A stretch of 12,124 nt of DNA from FEN-727 sp036508635 (GTDB lineage: Bacteria; Actinomycetota; Geothermincolia; Fen-727; Anoxymicrobiaceae): positions 1 through 12,124 of the forward strand of contig DATCGY010000156.1 in the NCBI GenBank assembly GCA_036508635.1, given 5' to 3'. Shown here piece by piece: positions 1-7,506 of the stretch. The notes below the pieces were generated by a model. It saw nothing but the letters and a program-made list of their open reading frames with translations. It ran no database searches and had not been told where the DNA came from. The position numbers and the translations under genes were made by a program. How positions within the stretch are numbered: the stretch's first letter is position 1; each line of letters starts with the position of its first letter.

Positions 1-400
1 AAAAAGAACATATCGATATTTCTCACATGAAAGGCCAGGGCTGGAGCAAAGAAGAAAAACTCGAATCCTTTGGATGGAACAGGATTCCCCTTGAAGAGAT
101 AATGGTTAAGAATTCAACATATACAAATACGCATCTGCTTAAGATGAGACTGATCGCAGCGGGTTTGAAGAAGCCCGCATGCGAAGCCTGTGGCCTGGCA
201 TGGTGGAATGGGAAAAGAATATCGTTAGAATTAGACCATATCAACGGTGACAGATTCGATCACCGGTTGGAGAATCTACGGCTTTTATGCCCGAATGTCA
301 TGCTCAGACCCCCAGTAATAGGGGCAAGAACAAGAAGAATGGATATCTTAGTAAGGCTCGGGATCAACGCGGGGATGGTGGAATAGCTAGACACGCCTGA
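1..400 (+). pseudogene. HNH endonuclease, 3' part, frameshifted (5' end outside window)
   Basis: The frame is open from the left edge. Reading before the ATG at 27 gives EHIDISH and then MKGQGW, which resembles the usual inner segment of this HNH family, so the true start lies upstream. Visible motifs are a first Cys pair (CEACG, near 178-192) and the HNH core LELDHINGD with RLENLRLLCPN. The second zinc Cys should follow directly, but one base is missing at about 296/297. As written, the frame changes to VMLRPP and stops at 384-386. Restoring one T gives CPNCHAQTPSNRGKNKKN, a normal HNH ending, with a stop at 398-400. Either way the reading frame runs into the tRNA gene. The stretch is AT-richer than the rest of the window, which suggests horizontal acquisition. 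Members are small nucleases found in phages, mobile elements and next to tRNAs; the biological role here is unknown. A sequencing error is the main alternative to a true pseudogene. Confidence 0.8.
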
Positions 401-455
401 CTTAAAATCAGGTGCTCTTACGAGCGTGAGGGTTGGAGTCCCTCTCCCCGCACCA
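369..455 (+). tRNA. tRNA-Leu (anticodon UAA), CCA encoded
   Basis: A complete class II cloverleaf can be folded by eye. The acceptor stem is GCGGGGA (369-375) with TCCCCGC (445-451), followed by ACCA. The D stem GTG pairs with CAC. The anticodon stem CCTGA (396-400) pairs with TCAGG (408-412) around the loop CTTAAAA, giving anticodon TAA at 403-405. The long variable arm has a GCTC/GAGC stem, typical of Leu. The T stem is GAGGG/CCCTC. The anticodon reads UUA and UUG. The D loop lacks the usual GG (it reads AATAGCTAGA) and the T loop is TTGGAGT rather than TTCNANT; together these look like a swapped 19-56 pair (see findings). The 5' part overlaps the end of the HNH reading frame, so its promoter must lie inside that gene. 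Confidence 0.95.
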
Positions 456-465
456 ACCTCTCAGA

Positions 466-1686
466 TTACTTCACGGGTTGCCGTTTCCCTTCTTTTAGAA
501 AGACCATGACTATGACCGCCAGCAAGACGAGAACTCCCGAGTAGGTGAGCAGCGCGGCAAGCAGTCCTGCGGCTCCCGTGATGGCACCTCCGACAACCGG
601 GCCTAGCGCGTAGCCGAGGCTCCAGAAGACGTTCAGCAGCCCGAAAGCCGTCCCGTAATGGAACTCCTCCCCACCGTCTTTGGGCATGGCGTCGGTTATC
701 AGTGGGATGGAAGGCGTCTCGAGGAAAGTCAGCGTCACCCCCAGGATGCCCATAAGCAGGTAGACAGCGGCGACGTTCTTGAACGCAACGATGAGCGGCG
801 CCACGACCGCAGTAGCCATCAGCCCCATGAGTATCGGGTCCCGCCGCCCGATCCTGTCGGAAAGCTTCCCCGACACGGGGCTCGCCGCCGCGTACATGAA
901 CATGGTTACGCCGAACAGAATCCCGATCTGCGTGCGCGACATGGCGAAGTGGTTCTTGAGATAGATCGGCAGCGTCGGCTCGAGGAGACCGAGACCCGTG
1001 GTGGTGATGAGGGTTATCAGGCACGCGAGCATTATCATCCTGTTGCCGAGTACGGTCTTGAGCATCCGCCAGGCGGGCACGCTTGCGCGCCTAGCGCCCC
1101 GGTCCTCTTTGAGCAGGAGCGCGGCGAAGCCACCCACAAGGCAGGCGGCGGCAATGGCGTAGAAAGGTGCCCGGTAACCAACGGCGTCCGAGAGCACGCC
1201 CCCGAGCAACGGCCCGGCGATTCCCCCGACGGCCATCGCGCCGATCGCGTACCCAATCTTCTCGCCCATCTCGCTGTCCTCAAAGCGGTCCCCGAGCAGC
1301 GCGAGCCCCGCGCTCCATGTCGCGGCGGCGGTGAGGCCGTCGAGCATGCGCGCGATAACGAGCATCGCGTATGTGTTGGCGAAAGCGTAAAAGACGAAAG
1401 CCCCCGACATCGCGAACATCCCGAAGAGCACGAACGGCTTGCGACCGAGGCGATCGGAGAGAACACCCATGGGCACCGCGGCGATCAGCAGGGCTATGGC
1501 GTAAGTAGCAAACAGGAAGCCGACCTGGAAGTCGCTCACCCCGAGGTTCTTCGTGTAGATAGGCAGCACGGGCACTACGACCCCGTAGCCGACCGAGTCG
1601 AGGAAGATCACGAGGCAAATAAGCCCGAGCAGAGGGTTCCCCCCCGCGATCCTGAATGCGTCTTCCGACCGCCGAGCCCCTTTCAA
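466..1686 (-). CDS. MFS transporter (DHA1-like drug/efflux type)
   Basis: A predicted inner-membrane secondary transporter of the major facilitator superfamily, about 406 residues from the chosen start, normal for a 12-helix MFS protein. The first helix is rich in GLICLVIFLDSVGYG. The loop 2-3 signature GVLSDRLGRKPF is the classic DxxxGRR motif A, and it recurs in the second half as GKLSDRIGRRDP. Helix 5 carries GGIAGPLLGG, the motif C form seen in proton antiporters. The substrate cannot be read from sequence; drug or metabolite export is the family default. I chose the TTG at 1684-1686 because GGGAG/GAAGGG precedes it and the encoded protein starts just before helix 1. The frame extends to an ATG at 1845, but those extra 53 codons look non-coding and contain a TATAAT. 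The stop is only 10 bases from the tRNA end, converging with it, with no terminator visible between them. It is divergent from the acetone carboxylase operon; a functional link is not shown. Confidence 0.85.
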   Translation of the reverse strand: MKGARRSEDAFRIAGGNPLLGLICLVIFLDSVGYGVVVPVLPIYTKNLGVSDFQVGFLFATYAIALLIAAVPMGVLSDRLGRKPFVLFGMFAMSGAFVFYAFANTYAMLVIARMLDGLTAAATWSAGLALLGDRFEDSEMGEKIGYAIGAMAVGGIAGPLLGGVLSDAVGYRAPFYAIAAACLVGGFAALLLKEDRGARRASVPAWRMLKTVLGNRMIMLACLITLITTTGLGLLEPTLPIYLKNHFAMSRTQIGILFGVTMFMYAAASPVSGKLSDRIGRRDPILMGLMATAVVAPLIVAFKNVAAVYLLMGILGVTLTFLETPSIPLITDAMPKDGGEEFHYGTAFGLLNVFWSLGYALGPVVGGAITGAAGLLAALLTYSGVLVLLAVIVMVFLKEGKRQPVK

Positions 1687-1746
1687 CCGGCCCTTCTCCC
1701 TTCGATAAAACCATCCCGCGCACAAACTGGCCGAGCGCGCACGAGA

Positions 1747-1752
1747 ATTATA
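1747..1752 (-). promoter_or_regulatory. Putative -10 box for the MFS gene
   Basis: On the minus strand the sequence reads TATAAT, a perfect -10 hexamer, preceded by TTTGCA. It would start transcription near 1740 and give a leader of roughly 54 bases to the TTG start at 1686. The -35 is weak: CTGAAC at ideal spacing, or TTGCTG with a spacer of 20. The box lies inside the upstream extension of the open frame, which is part of the reason for preferring the shorter protein. Confidence 0.35.
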
Positions 1753-1926
1753 TGCAAACGGTCGCATCCGTTCAGCAATGGGTTGCTTTAGGCCAATACC
1801 GAAAAGGAGCAACGGACCCCCGAAGGATGCGGGTTTATAGGCCATCCGCTCGCCATTGAAATTGACCGCTCGAGGTCTAATTACGACCGCGTACCGGCGT
1901 CAATCTGCTTGTGACATACAATTACC

Positions 1927-1956
1927 TTGATTGCGGTGCAAGGAAGTCAATACTAT
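1927..1956 (+). promoter_or_regulatory. Candidate sigma-70-type promoter for the acetone carboxylase operon
   Basis: TTGATT (1927-1932) and TACTAT (1951-1956) are separated by 18 bases; each hexamer matches the consensus at 4 of 6 positions. It would leave a leader of about 135 bases before the first ATG. An alternative -10, TACAAT at 1917-1922, has no matching -35. This is a weak, composition-prone prediction. Confidence 0.25.
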
Positions 1957-2097
1957 TCTCTCAGTCGATAAACTTCTTTGAGCGAGACAATATTTCTTAG
2001 CAAGGAAGCGGAACACTACCTCTAAACGGCGACCCAGGCATCATCGACCTTTTATTCAGGCACCCGTAGAAGGTTATACAAAAAGCTTGGAGGGGAC

Positions 2098-4248
2098 ATG
2101 TCTCTAAAAATCGCTCCGAGGATCCTCGCTATCGATGCCGGCGGCACCATGACGGACACCTTCATCATCAACGAAAAAGGTGACTTCATCGTGGGCAAGG
2201 CACAGACAACACCCGAGGACGAATCCGAAGGCTTCATGAACTCCTCGCGCGACGCCCTGGCGTACTGGGACATGACAATCGAGGAGGCGTTTCCCTCCCT
2301 TGTTACGGGCATCTACTCCGGTACGTCGATGCTGAACAGGCTGCTCGAGCGAAAGGGCAGGAAGGTCGGCGTCATCGTAACCAAGGGCATGGAGGATTAC
2401 TTCCGCCTCGAGCGCGGGGTGCAGAGCTACCTCGGCTACTCTTACTCCGACCGCCTCCACGTCTGCACCCATCAGCACAACGAGCCGTTAATACCACTCA
2501 AGCAGATACGCGGCGTGCCCGAGCGCATCGACGTATTCGGTGATGCGGCCATACCTTTCGACGAGGATGCCGCAAGGCAGGCCGTCCGCGAGCTGCTCGA
2601 CGAGGGCGTCGAGGCTCTCTGCGTCAACTTCGTCTTCTCTTATCGCAACCCGGCCCACGAGCTGCAGATGAAAGATATGGCCGAGGAGGTCATGCGGGAG
2701 AGGGGCGTCGACATACCGCTGACGATTTCCTCGGACCATTACTCCGTGCGCGGTGATTTTCCCAGGCTCAACACGCTCACGGTCGAGGCGTTCGCCGCCG
2801 AGCCGTCGAGGCAGCACCTGAGGAACATCGATACGAGAGTCAAAGACCACGGCGCGCACTTCGACCTGCGGATCATGGCCTCCCACGGTGGGACCATCTC
2901 CATCGAGTCCAAGGAGCTCGCGCGCACGCTTGTATCCGGGCCCATCGGCGGTGTAATCGGCGCGCGTTACCTGAGCGAGCGCATAGGCATCGAGAACGTT
3001 TTCTGCACCGACATCGGCGGCACGTCTTTCGACCTGGCGATTATCACCGGCGGCGAGTACGACGTGAAGCCTTACCCCGACATGGCCCGCATGCTCCTTG
3101 CCATACCGCTGGTGGAGCTCGACTCCGTGGGAGAGGGGACCGGCTCGTTCGTGCGGATAAACCCGACGTCCGGGCGGGTCGAGATAGGTCCCGACTCGGC
3201 GGGCTATCGCATCGGCACGTCATGGCCGGAGGGCGACGTTTCGACGGTCACCATCAACGACTGCGATGTGGTGCTCGGCTTCATAAACCCCGACTACTTC
3301 CTCGGCGGAGATATCAAGCTCGACCGCGACAAGGCGTTAAAGGCGGTCGAGGAGCAGGTCGCCGGGCCGCTCGGTATCGACGTCTACCGCGCGGCGAGCG
3401 GTGTCGTCGAAATATTCGAGGAGGGGCTCAAGAACAACGTCCTCTCGCGCATCATGGGCAAGGGCTACGCGCCTATGAACTACACGCTGCTCAACTACGG
3501 GGGTGGTGGCCCGCTGCACGTGGGCGGCATATCTCAGGGCATGCACTTCGAGAACGTCCTGGTCCCGGCCTGGGCCGCCGGGTTCTCGGCTTTCGGCTGC
3601 TCGTGCTCCGAGTTCGAGTACCGGTTCAACGCCTCGCTCGACCTTCCGCTCGCCCCCGACGTCAGCCCGGACGAGAAAGACGGCCTCATCGACATGATAA
3701 ACGGCCAGGCCGCGTTCCTGCGCGAGAAGATCGTAGAGGAGTTCGGCAAGAGCGGCGTGGAGGAGGACGACATCGCAGTCCGCATAGCGCTGCGCATCCA
3801 GTATATGGGGCAGTTGCGAGACCTGGAGGTACGTACCGGCCACGAGTGGCTCGATGGGCAGGAGTCTCTCGACCAGGTGATAGCCGATTTCGAGGCGCTT
3901 TACGCTAAGGTATACGCGCTGTCCGCGCGCTCGCCGGAGCTCGGTTACCTCATCACCCAGATAGTCCTCTCCGGGACCATCGACGTAGAGAAGCCGGCCC
4001 TGCCACAGGAGCCGCTTGCCGACGAAAGCCCACCGGGCGACGCGACCAAGGGGAAACGGGACGTGTACTGGAGAGATGAAGGGATTGAGGCGGACATATA
4101 CGAGATGGAGCGGCTAAAGGCCGGCAACCGGCTGGAAGGCCTCGCCATAATCGAGAGCCCGTCCACGACGTTCGTGGTGCCGCCCGGCTCCTCCGCGTAC
4201 CTGGACGAACACCGGATATTCCACCTCGATTGGCGAGAGGAGGTTTAA
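2098..4248 (+). CDS. acxA: Acetone carboxylase, beta subunit (hydantoinase A/oxoprolinase family)
   Basis: Predicted beta subunit of ATP-dependent acetone carboxylase, a cytoplasmic complex that converts acetone plus bicarbonate to acetoacetate at the cost of ATP going to AMP. The length of 716 residues matches the known subunit (about 78 kDa). The fold is the actin-like ATPase type of the HyuA family. The N-terminal phosphate loop DAGGTMTD is at residues 13-20, the second phosphate motif DIGGTSFD at 305-312, and a glycine-rich nucleotide segment GGGGPLH at 468-474. By family knowledge this subunit activates the substrates by phosphorylation. The start is fixed by GGAGGGG at 2089-2095, just before the ATG. 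It is the first gene of the operon, and the alpha subunit gene follows after 4 bases. Acetophenone carboxylase or hydantoinase subunits are alternatives, but the gamma-type gene two positions downstream makes acetone carboxylase much the best call. Confidence 0.93.
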   Translation: MSLKIAPRILAIDAGGTMTDTFIINEKGDFIVGKAQTTPEDESEGFMNSSRDALAYWDMTIEEAFPSLVTGIYSGTSMLNRLLERKGRKVGVIVTKGMEDYFRLERGVQSYLGYSYSDRLHVCTHQHNEPLIPLKQIRGVPERIDVFGDAAIPFDEDAARQAVRELLDEGVEALCVNFVFSYRNPAHELQMKDMAEEVMRERGVDIPLTISSDHYSVRGDFPRLNTLTVEAFAAEPSRQHLRNIDTRVKDHGAHFDLRIMASHGGTISIESKELARTLVSGPIGGVIGARYLSERIGIENVFCTDIGGTSFDLAIITGGEYDVKPYPDMARMLLAIPLVELDSVGEGTGSFVRINPTSGRVEIGPDSAGYRIGTSWPEGDVSTVTINDCDVVLGFINPDYFLGGDIKLDRDKALKAVEEQVAGPLGIDVYRAASGVVEIFEEGLKNNVLSRIMGKGYAPMNYTLLNYGGGGPLHVGGISQGMHFENVLVPAWAAGFSAFGCSCSEFEYRFNASLDLPLAPDVSPDEKDGLIDMINGQAAFLREKIVEEFGKSGVEEDDIAVRIALRIQYMGQLRDLEVRTGHEWLDGQESLDQVIADFEALYAKVYALSARSPELGYLITQIVLSGTIDVEKPALPQEPLADESPPGDATKGKRDVYWRDEGIEADIYEMERLKAGNRLEGLAIIESPSTTFVVPPGSSAYLDEHRIFHLDWREEV

Positions 4249-4252
4249 AGCG

Positions 4253-6499
4253 ATGGCCGATTTTATTCCAAAACAGAAGGGGCAGCTCGAAGAGAAATAC
4301 GTGCCCATAGGATGGGACGGGATGACCTTGCGCCAGATGCTCGAGACGTCGGAGAAGCTCTTCGATGAGACCGGGCACTACGGGGGTGTCAAAGAGTTCA
4401 AGCTGAGGACCGAAGACCCGATCCGGTACGAGAAGATATTCGCGAAGCTGAGAGGCGGCCTGGTGAACGCAAGAGAGACGGCCATGAACGTCTCCGCCTC
4501 CCCTATTGTCCAGGAGATAGGGGAGCTGTGCTTCGCGCTTTACACGCCGGAGGGAGACTCGGTCGCGCTTTCCACCGGCATCATCGTCCACGTCCACACC
4601 ATGAGTGACTGCATAAAGTTCATGGTCAGGAACGACTACGAGCTAAACCCGCGCATCGAGCCTGGAAACCTCTTCTCCAATAACATTCCAAAGATAGGCG
4701 ACGTCCATAACGCGGACGTGCAGACGTTCGTCCCGATATTCTGGGAGGACGAGCTCGTGGGGTGGGCCGGAGGGGTCACACACGTCACGGACATAGGCGC
4801 CTCCACCCCGGGAAACGTGCCGGTCGGCCCGATATCGAGTTACGAGGACGGCCTGGACCTTACCGCCAACAAGATCGGCGAGCGGGATATCGTCTACCGT
4901 GACCACCAGATACGATGCGAGGCGGGGGTCCGCACACCTATGTTCTGGAAGCTCGACGAGCGCTGCCGCATCGCCGGGTGCCACATGATACGCGCTGCCG
5001 TCGAGCGCACGATTCGCGAGGACGGGCTCGACACGTACAAGACGTTCGTCAGGGAGGTCATCGAGGAGGGAAGGCGCACTTTCATCGAACGCATTAAGGA
5101 GCTCATGATCCCGGGCAGGTACTTCGCCCCTTCGTTCGAGGACATGCCGATGGAGGGAGAGAAAGGCCTGCCTGACTACGCGGCCATCAACAGCATCACG
5201 CACGCGCCGCTCGAGCTGACGGTCGGCCCCAACGGGGAGTTCCACATCTCTTTCGATGGCGCGAACGGGTGGGGGTACCACTCGTTCAACTGCCCGCCTT
5301 CCGCGATGCAGGGAGCGATATGGGTACTGCTGACGCAGACCGTCATCCCGAACGACAAGGTCAACGACGGAGCTTACTTCGCGACCTCCAGCGAGTTCCC
5401 GGATTACAGCATATGCAACCCGATAGTGAAGGAGGCCGCCACGGGCGCGGCATGGGGCTTTCTCATCCCCGCCTTTACCGGGCTGATCCGCTGCATATCC
5501 CGGGGAGTCTACGCGCGTGGGTTCGTCGAGGAGGTGCTCTCGAGCTACGCGATGACCATGAACGTCCTCCAGGGCGGCGGCAAGGACCAGTACGGAAACG
5601 ACACAGGCATCCTCAGTTTCGAGCTCTCTTGCGTCGGCGGAGGGGCGCGTGGTGTCTGTGACGGGCTCGATTACGGGGCGGCGATGTGGAACCCCGAGGG
5701 AGACATGGGGGACATGGAGGTGTGGGAGCTCATCATACCGTTCCTCTACCTGGGCCGGGGAGTGAAGCCGAACTCCGCGGGCATGGGCAGGTACCGCGGC
5801 GGCAGCGGCTTCCAGTCACTATACGCCATATGGAAGACCCCCGACCTCGTTATGCAGAATGCGGGCGACGGCAACTCGTTCCCGAGCGCGGGCATCTTCG
5901 GGGGTTACCCGTCGGCTTCGGGCTACAGGCACAACGTATTGAACTCCGACCTGCTCGAGCGGTTCAGGAAACACGAGCCATATCCGACAAGGGAGGACGA
6001 CCCCGCGGACTCGGAGATAACGAGATACATCAGGGGCGACCACCTGTTCGACACGCGCACGCTCAACTACCCGTACAGGATGAACCACGGCGACATCTAC
6101 TACTCGTGGTACAGGGGAGGCGGCGGCCTGGGCGACCCGCTGGAGCGCGAGGTCGACCTCATAGCCGACGATATCAACGGCAACTACATCCTGCCGCGCT
6201 ACGCTCAGAAGGTCTACGGAGCGGCCATAAGGCGCGACGGCGACGGTCTCTGGAGGATAGACGCCGGTGCCACGGAGGAGAGGCGCCAGGAGATAAAAGC
6301 GGAGCGTGGCCAAAGGGCCGTGCCGGTGAAGGAGTACCTCGAGAACGAGCGCGAGAAGGTGCTCGAAGGAAGGATCGACCGGGTGCTCAAGGTGATGTAC
6401 AACGAGTCGTTCGAGCTATCGAAGCGATGGGGGAAATGGTTCAAGGAGTTCTGGGACCTGCCGGACAAGTTCAAGTTCGAGCTCGACGTTGAGGCTTGA
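4253..6499 (+). CDS. acxB: Acetone carboxylase, alpha subunit (hydantoinase B family)
   Basis: Predicted catalytic alpha subunit, 748 residues (about 85 kDa), of the HyuB family. In the Xanthobacter enzyme this subunit carries the manganese site where the enol form of acetone is carboxylated. Here a matching set is visible: H152 and D155 in GDVHNADV and H177 in GGVTHVTD, nearly the same numbering I recall for that enzyme (150/153/175). Other typical parts are YTPEGDSVALSTG (about residues 97-109) and, near the C-terminus, a glycine-rich YRGGGGLGDP. The ATG is preceded by GAGAGGAGG, which lies in the last codons of the beta gene, so the two are translationally coupled. The stop is followed 14 bases later by the gamma gene. 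No missing or broken region is seen. A related ketone such as butanone could also be a substrate; sequence alone cannot separate these. Confidence 0.93.
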   Translation: MADFIPKQKGQLEEKYVPIGWDGMTLRQMLETSEKLFDETGHYGGVKEFKLRTEDPIRYEKIFAKLRGGLVNARETAMNVSASPIVQEIGELCFALYTPEGDSVALSTGIIVHVHTMSDCIKFMVRNDYELNPRIEPGNLFSNNIPKIGDVHNADVQTFVPIFWEDELVGWAGGVTHVTDIGASTPGNVPVGPISSYEDGLDLTANKIGERDIVYRDHQIRCEAGVRTPMFWKLDERCRIAGCHMIRAAVERTIREDGLDTYKTFVREVIEEGRRTFIERIKELMIPGRYFAPSFEDMPMEGEKGLPDYAAINSITHAPLELTVGPNGEFHISFDGANGWGYHSFNCPPSAMQGAIWVLLTQTVIPNDKVNDGAYFATSSEFPDYSICNPIVKEAATGAAWGFLIPAFTGLIRCISRGVYARGFVEEVLSSYAMTMNVLQGGGKDQYGNDTGILSFELSCVGGGARGVCDGLDYGAAMWNPEGDMGDMEVWELIIPFLYLGRGVKPNSAGMGRYRGGSGFQSLYAIWKTPDLVMQNAGDGNSFPSAGIFGGYPSASGYRHNVLNSDLLERFRKHEPYPTREDDPADSEITRYIRGDHLFDTRTLNYPYRMNHGDIYYSWYRGGGGLGDPLEREVDLIADDINGNYILPRYAQKVYGAAIRRDGDGLWRIDAGATEERRQEIKAERGQRAVPVKEYLENEREKVLEGRIDRVLKVMYNESFELSKRWGKWFKEFWDLPDKFKFELDVEA

Positions 6500-6513
6500 G
6501 GAAAGGAGGGGCC

Positions 6514-7002
6514 ATGCCGGAGTACGACAAGGCGACTTTGGAGAAGCTTATCGACGGCAAGCTCTCCTGGCCGGAAATCAAGAACATCATGAGCTCGTTC
6601 AAGGATCCCGACAGGTTCGACAAGTACATCGAAATACTCCAGGACCGGGTAGACTGGGACGACCGCGTCCTGCTGCCGCTCGCGGCTCATCTGTATATCG
6701 TGCAGAAGCCTGACGGCTCGAGGGTTGTCAAATGCGACTGCGGCCACGAGTTTGGCGACTACCACAGCAACTGGAAGCTCGAAGCCCTGATACACGTGCG
6801 CGACACCGAGGATCTGTTGCAGGAAGTCTACCCGCCCATGATGCACTCCAACCCCAAGTGGATCATCCTCAGGGAGTATTACTGCCCGGGGTGCAAGACG
6901 CAGTTGGAGGTAGAGGCTGTTCCCCATGGATACCCTATCGTCTTCGACTTCGAGCCGGACCTCGAGACGTTCTATCACGAGTGGCTCGGCAGAGACCTGT
7001 GA
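6514..7002 (+). CDS. acxC: Acetone carboxylase, gamma subunit
   Basis: Predicted small gamma subunit of acetone carboxylase, 162 residues (about 19-20 kDa), the usual size. It begins MPEYDKATLEKLIDGKLSWP, and the phrase LYIVQKPDGSRVVKCDCGHE is highly characteristic of this family. Two Cys pairs, C74/C76 (CDCG) and C124/C127 (CPGC), form a zinc-ribbon-like site; zinc in this subunit is known from the characterised enzyme. The chosen ATG has AAGGAGG at 6503-6509. A longer in-frame start, the TTG at 6496, overlaps the alpha stop but has no suitable ribosome site, so I reject it. Its presence separates this operon from plain hydantoinase or oxoprolinase operons, which lack such a subunit. The next gene starts 15 bases after the stop. 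Confidence 0.93.
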   Translation: MPEYDKATLEKLIDGKLSWPEIKNIMSSFKDPDRFDKYIEILQDRVDWDDRVLLPLAAHLYIVQKPDGSRVVKCDCGHEFGDYHSNWKLEALIHVRDTEDLLQEVYPPMMHSNPKWIILREYYCPGCKTQLEVEAVPHGYPIVFDFEPDLETFYHEWLGRDL

Positions 7003-7017
7003 GGAAAGGAGACCGCG

Positions 7018-7428
7018 ATGCTGATCTTCAGTGAGGAATGGATCGAAGCGCTGGCTGAAAAACTCAAGAACGACCAGGATTACCAGGAAGCGGCCAAAGG
7101 GTTCGATGCCATCTTCCAGTTCATAGTGGAACCTGAGCCCGACAAGGGAATCCCCGACCGAAAAGAAGTAGGCATCGTACTGCCGGGCTGCGAACAGACA
7201 TGGACTGGAATACGCGACGACGCCAATTACGTGATGAGCGGCAAGTACGGGGTGTACGTCGATGTGCTGAAAGGCGACCTGGGCGCCACTAAGGCGATAA
7301 CGCTCCGCAAGCTCAAAGTCAAAGGCAACCTCGCGAACCTCCTGAAGTACAAGCGCGCTATAGACCGCTACGTCGACGCCATGGGCGACGTCCCCTACGA
7401 TTTTGAAGGCGACTACGCCCAACCTTGA
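7018..7428 (+). CDS. SCP2 sterol-carrier domain protein
   Basis: A 136-residue protein that looks like a single SCP2 domain: the N-terminal helix is followed by FDAIFQFIVEPEP and then a beta-rich middle ending in a Leu/Lys-rich helix, KGNLANLLKYKRAI. SCP2 proteins have a hydrophobic tunnel that holds lipids, acyl-CoAs or other apolar compounds. No signal peptide or membrane helix is present, so it should be cytoplasmic. It is the last gene of the acetone carboxylase operon: GGAG at 7008-7011 precedes the ATG, and the gap to the gamma gene is 15 bases. SCP2 is not part of the characterised AcxABC complex, so its role here is inferred only from position. It could bind a ketone or acyl substrate, or act with the convergent thiolase. 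The family assignment is by sequence feel and length, without a profile search. Confidence 0.75.
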   Translation: MLIFSEEWIEALAEKLKNDQDYQEAAKGFDAIFQFIVEPEPDKGIPDRKEVGIVLPGCEQTWTGIRDDANYVMSGKYGVYVDVLKGDLGATKAITLRKLKVKGNLANLLKYKRAIDRYVDAMGDVPYDFEGDYAQP

Positions 7429-7452
7429 ACCCCTTTGTTCTTGAAGCAAAGG

Positions 7453-7485
7453 AAAGAGCCGGGGCTTTGAAGGCCCCGGCTCTTT
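7453..7485. terminator. Bidirectional terminator between SCP2 gene and thiolase gene
   Basis: A perfect 13-bp stem, AAAGAGCCGGGGC (7453-7465) with GCCCCGGCTCTTT (7473-7485), around a 7-base loop. A-rich sequence precedes it and T-rich sequence follows, so it works on either strand. It lies in the 78-base gap between two converging genes. A smaller inverted repeat, CCTTTG/CAAAGG (7432-7437 and 7447-7452), sits just before it. Confidence 0.9.
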
Positions 7486-7506
7486 GTGTATGTATTGGAG
7501 TGGCGG

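Larger units (their letters stand above)
1687..2097. promoter_or_regulatory. Divergent control region between MFS gene and acetone carboxylase operon
   Basis: About 410 bases without a convincing gene, AT-richer than the flanks. It should hold the promoters of both neighbours. I see one good minus-strand -10 box and one moderate plus-strand promoter candidate, listed separately. No clear sigma-54 type -24/-12 element and no regulator gene are present. No strong inverted repeat that would mark an operator was recognised. Confidence 0.5.

Noticed and set aside
369..455. Attachment site of an integrative element at the tRNA-Leu 3' end
   Set aside because: No integrase and no second copy of the tRNA 3' end is visible in the window; the HNH gene lies on the 5' side.
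658..1791. Long plus-strand open frame (377 codons) opposite the MFS gene
   Set aside because: Composition is Arg/His/Glu-rich and domain-free; it is a shadow of the high-GC third codon positions of the MFS gene.
1861..2097. Sigma-54 promoter, as known for the Xanthobacter acetone carboxylase operon
   Set aside because: No TGGC-N-TTGC style -24/-12 pair found in the upstream region.
6496..6513. Upstream TTG start for the gamma subunit overlapping the alpha stop
   Set aside because: The ribosome site AAGGAGG lies after this TTG and fits the ATG at 6514, which also gives the family's usual N-terminus.
6214..7449. Long minus-strand open frame (411 codons) under the alpha, gamma and SCP2 genes
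   Set aside because: It spans three well-supported genes and their junctions on the other strand and has no recognisable domain.
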